Below are positions 63,833 to 64,000 of a stretch of 64,000 bases of DNA, piece after piece. Location of the stretch: NCBI RefSeq assembly GCF_003710805.1, contig NZ_RHHB01000001.1, forward strand, positions 353,571 through 417,570. The letters are read 5' to 3'. Below the pieces are notes generated by a model. It was not told where the DNA came from. It saw only the letters and a list, made by a program, of their open reading frames with translations, and searched no databases. This DNA is from Agromyces tardus. GTDB lineage: Bacteria > Actinomycetota > Actinomycetes > Actinomycetales > Microbacteriaceae. The position numbers and the translations under genes were made by a program. Within the stretch, counting starts at the first letter, position 1; the number at the start of each line of letters is the position of its first letter.

Positions 63833-64000
63833 TTGGGCGAATGCATCCACGGTTTCGATGACGGCCTCTGCGCCATCTGCTTCCCGCCGAAGGAGCCCGA
63901 GCCGGTGCCGGCGGCAGCGGCCACGCGGGCGCCGCGACAGCGGGCCACGACCTCGACGCGCACCCCCGCGCGCCCCCGGGCCGCGGCCGGCCGGGCGCCC
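63833..64000 (+). CDS. Protein with N-terminal Cys/His motif (cut by window edge)
   Basis: 56 codons visible. TTG start at 63833 with AAAGG upstream. It reads GECIHGFDDGLCAICFPPKEPE, giving a CxHx(6)CxxC set that could hold zinc (in parts: ECIHGFDDGL, CAICFP), followed by a disordered Pro/Ala/Arg/Thr-rich linker. Actinobacterial proteins with this beginning often continue into a DUF4433/DarT-like ADP-ribosyltransferase domain; that part lies outside the window, so the assignment is a weak guess. Confidence 0.55.
   Translation, partial: MGECIHGFDDGLCAICFPPKEPEPVPAAAATRAPRQRATTSTRTPARPRAAAGRAP

Overview
The window is chromosomal DNA from a very GC-rich actinobacterium. Family Microbacteriaceae is the best fit, possibly Agromyces or a relative (inference). 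Support comes from the AccA3-type biotin carboxylase/BCCP protein with Maf nearby, a small AccE epsilon subunit beside AccD and BirA, sdhCDAB in actinobacterial order, a cysteine-less LpdA, trimeric PNP, many GTG starts, and many genes with a -10 hexamer 6-8 bases before the start codon (leaderless mRNAs). I found no tRNA, rRNA, CRISPR array, prophage block or insertion sequence.

Layout. 1-4431: a partial endonuclease gene, an unknown gene, an SRPBCC protein, panD, and a WYL regulator divergent from an epoxide hydrolase across an 11-bp inverted repeat. 4543-10834: a ROK regulator divergent from an oligosaccharide ABC transporter and a GH13 glucosidase. 10835-12016: a lone contractile tail-sheath protein. 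12380-17487: small proteins, a sirtuin, an EI24/CysZ-like protein, a cytochrome b, a hydrolase and a PHP protein. 17548-17897: an array of 41-bp and 26-bp repeats. 17883-21651: cyclase, NCS1 transporter, NTF2-like protein, an N-terminally truncated agmatinase and a truncated ribD lying directly behind an FMN riboswitch. 21961-27497: SorC regulator with glpD, glpF and glpK. 27658-31850: HAD phosphatase, trpS, exodeoxyribonuclease III and YihY. 31999-35466: sdhCDAB. 35645-36760: mannose-1-phosphate guanylyltransferase.

36781-49913 is a nucleoside import and salvage region: two BMP-type lipoproteins, an ATPase and two permeases, cytidine deaminase, thymidine phosphorylase, adenosine deaminase, PTS IIA/IIB proteins without a IIC, a PGM2-like phosphosugar mutase and purine-nucleoside phosphorylase. 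Together they would import nucleosides, deaminate and phosphorolyse them, and feed pentose phosphate to central metabolism. 50030-53030: LpdA and an APC permease. 53098-63684: the acyl-CoA carboxylase region (AccA3, Maf, AccE, AccD, BirA, PH-domain protein), interrupted by an RNA methyltransferase and a response regulator/histidine kinase/kinase-like trio. The right edge cuts a gene with a small Cys/His motif.

The most unusual items are the ribD-agmatinase breakpoint under an FMN riboswitch, the orphan contractile sheath, the over-represented near-palindrome GCGGATGCCGC, and the PTS IIA/IIB pair inside a nucleoside locus.
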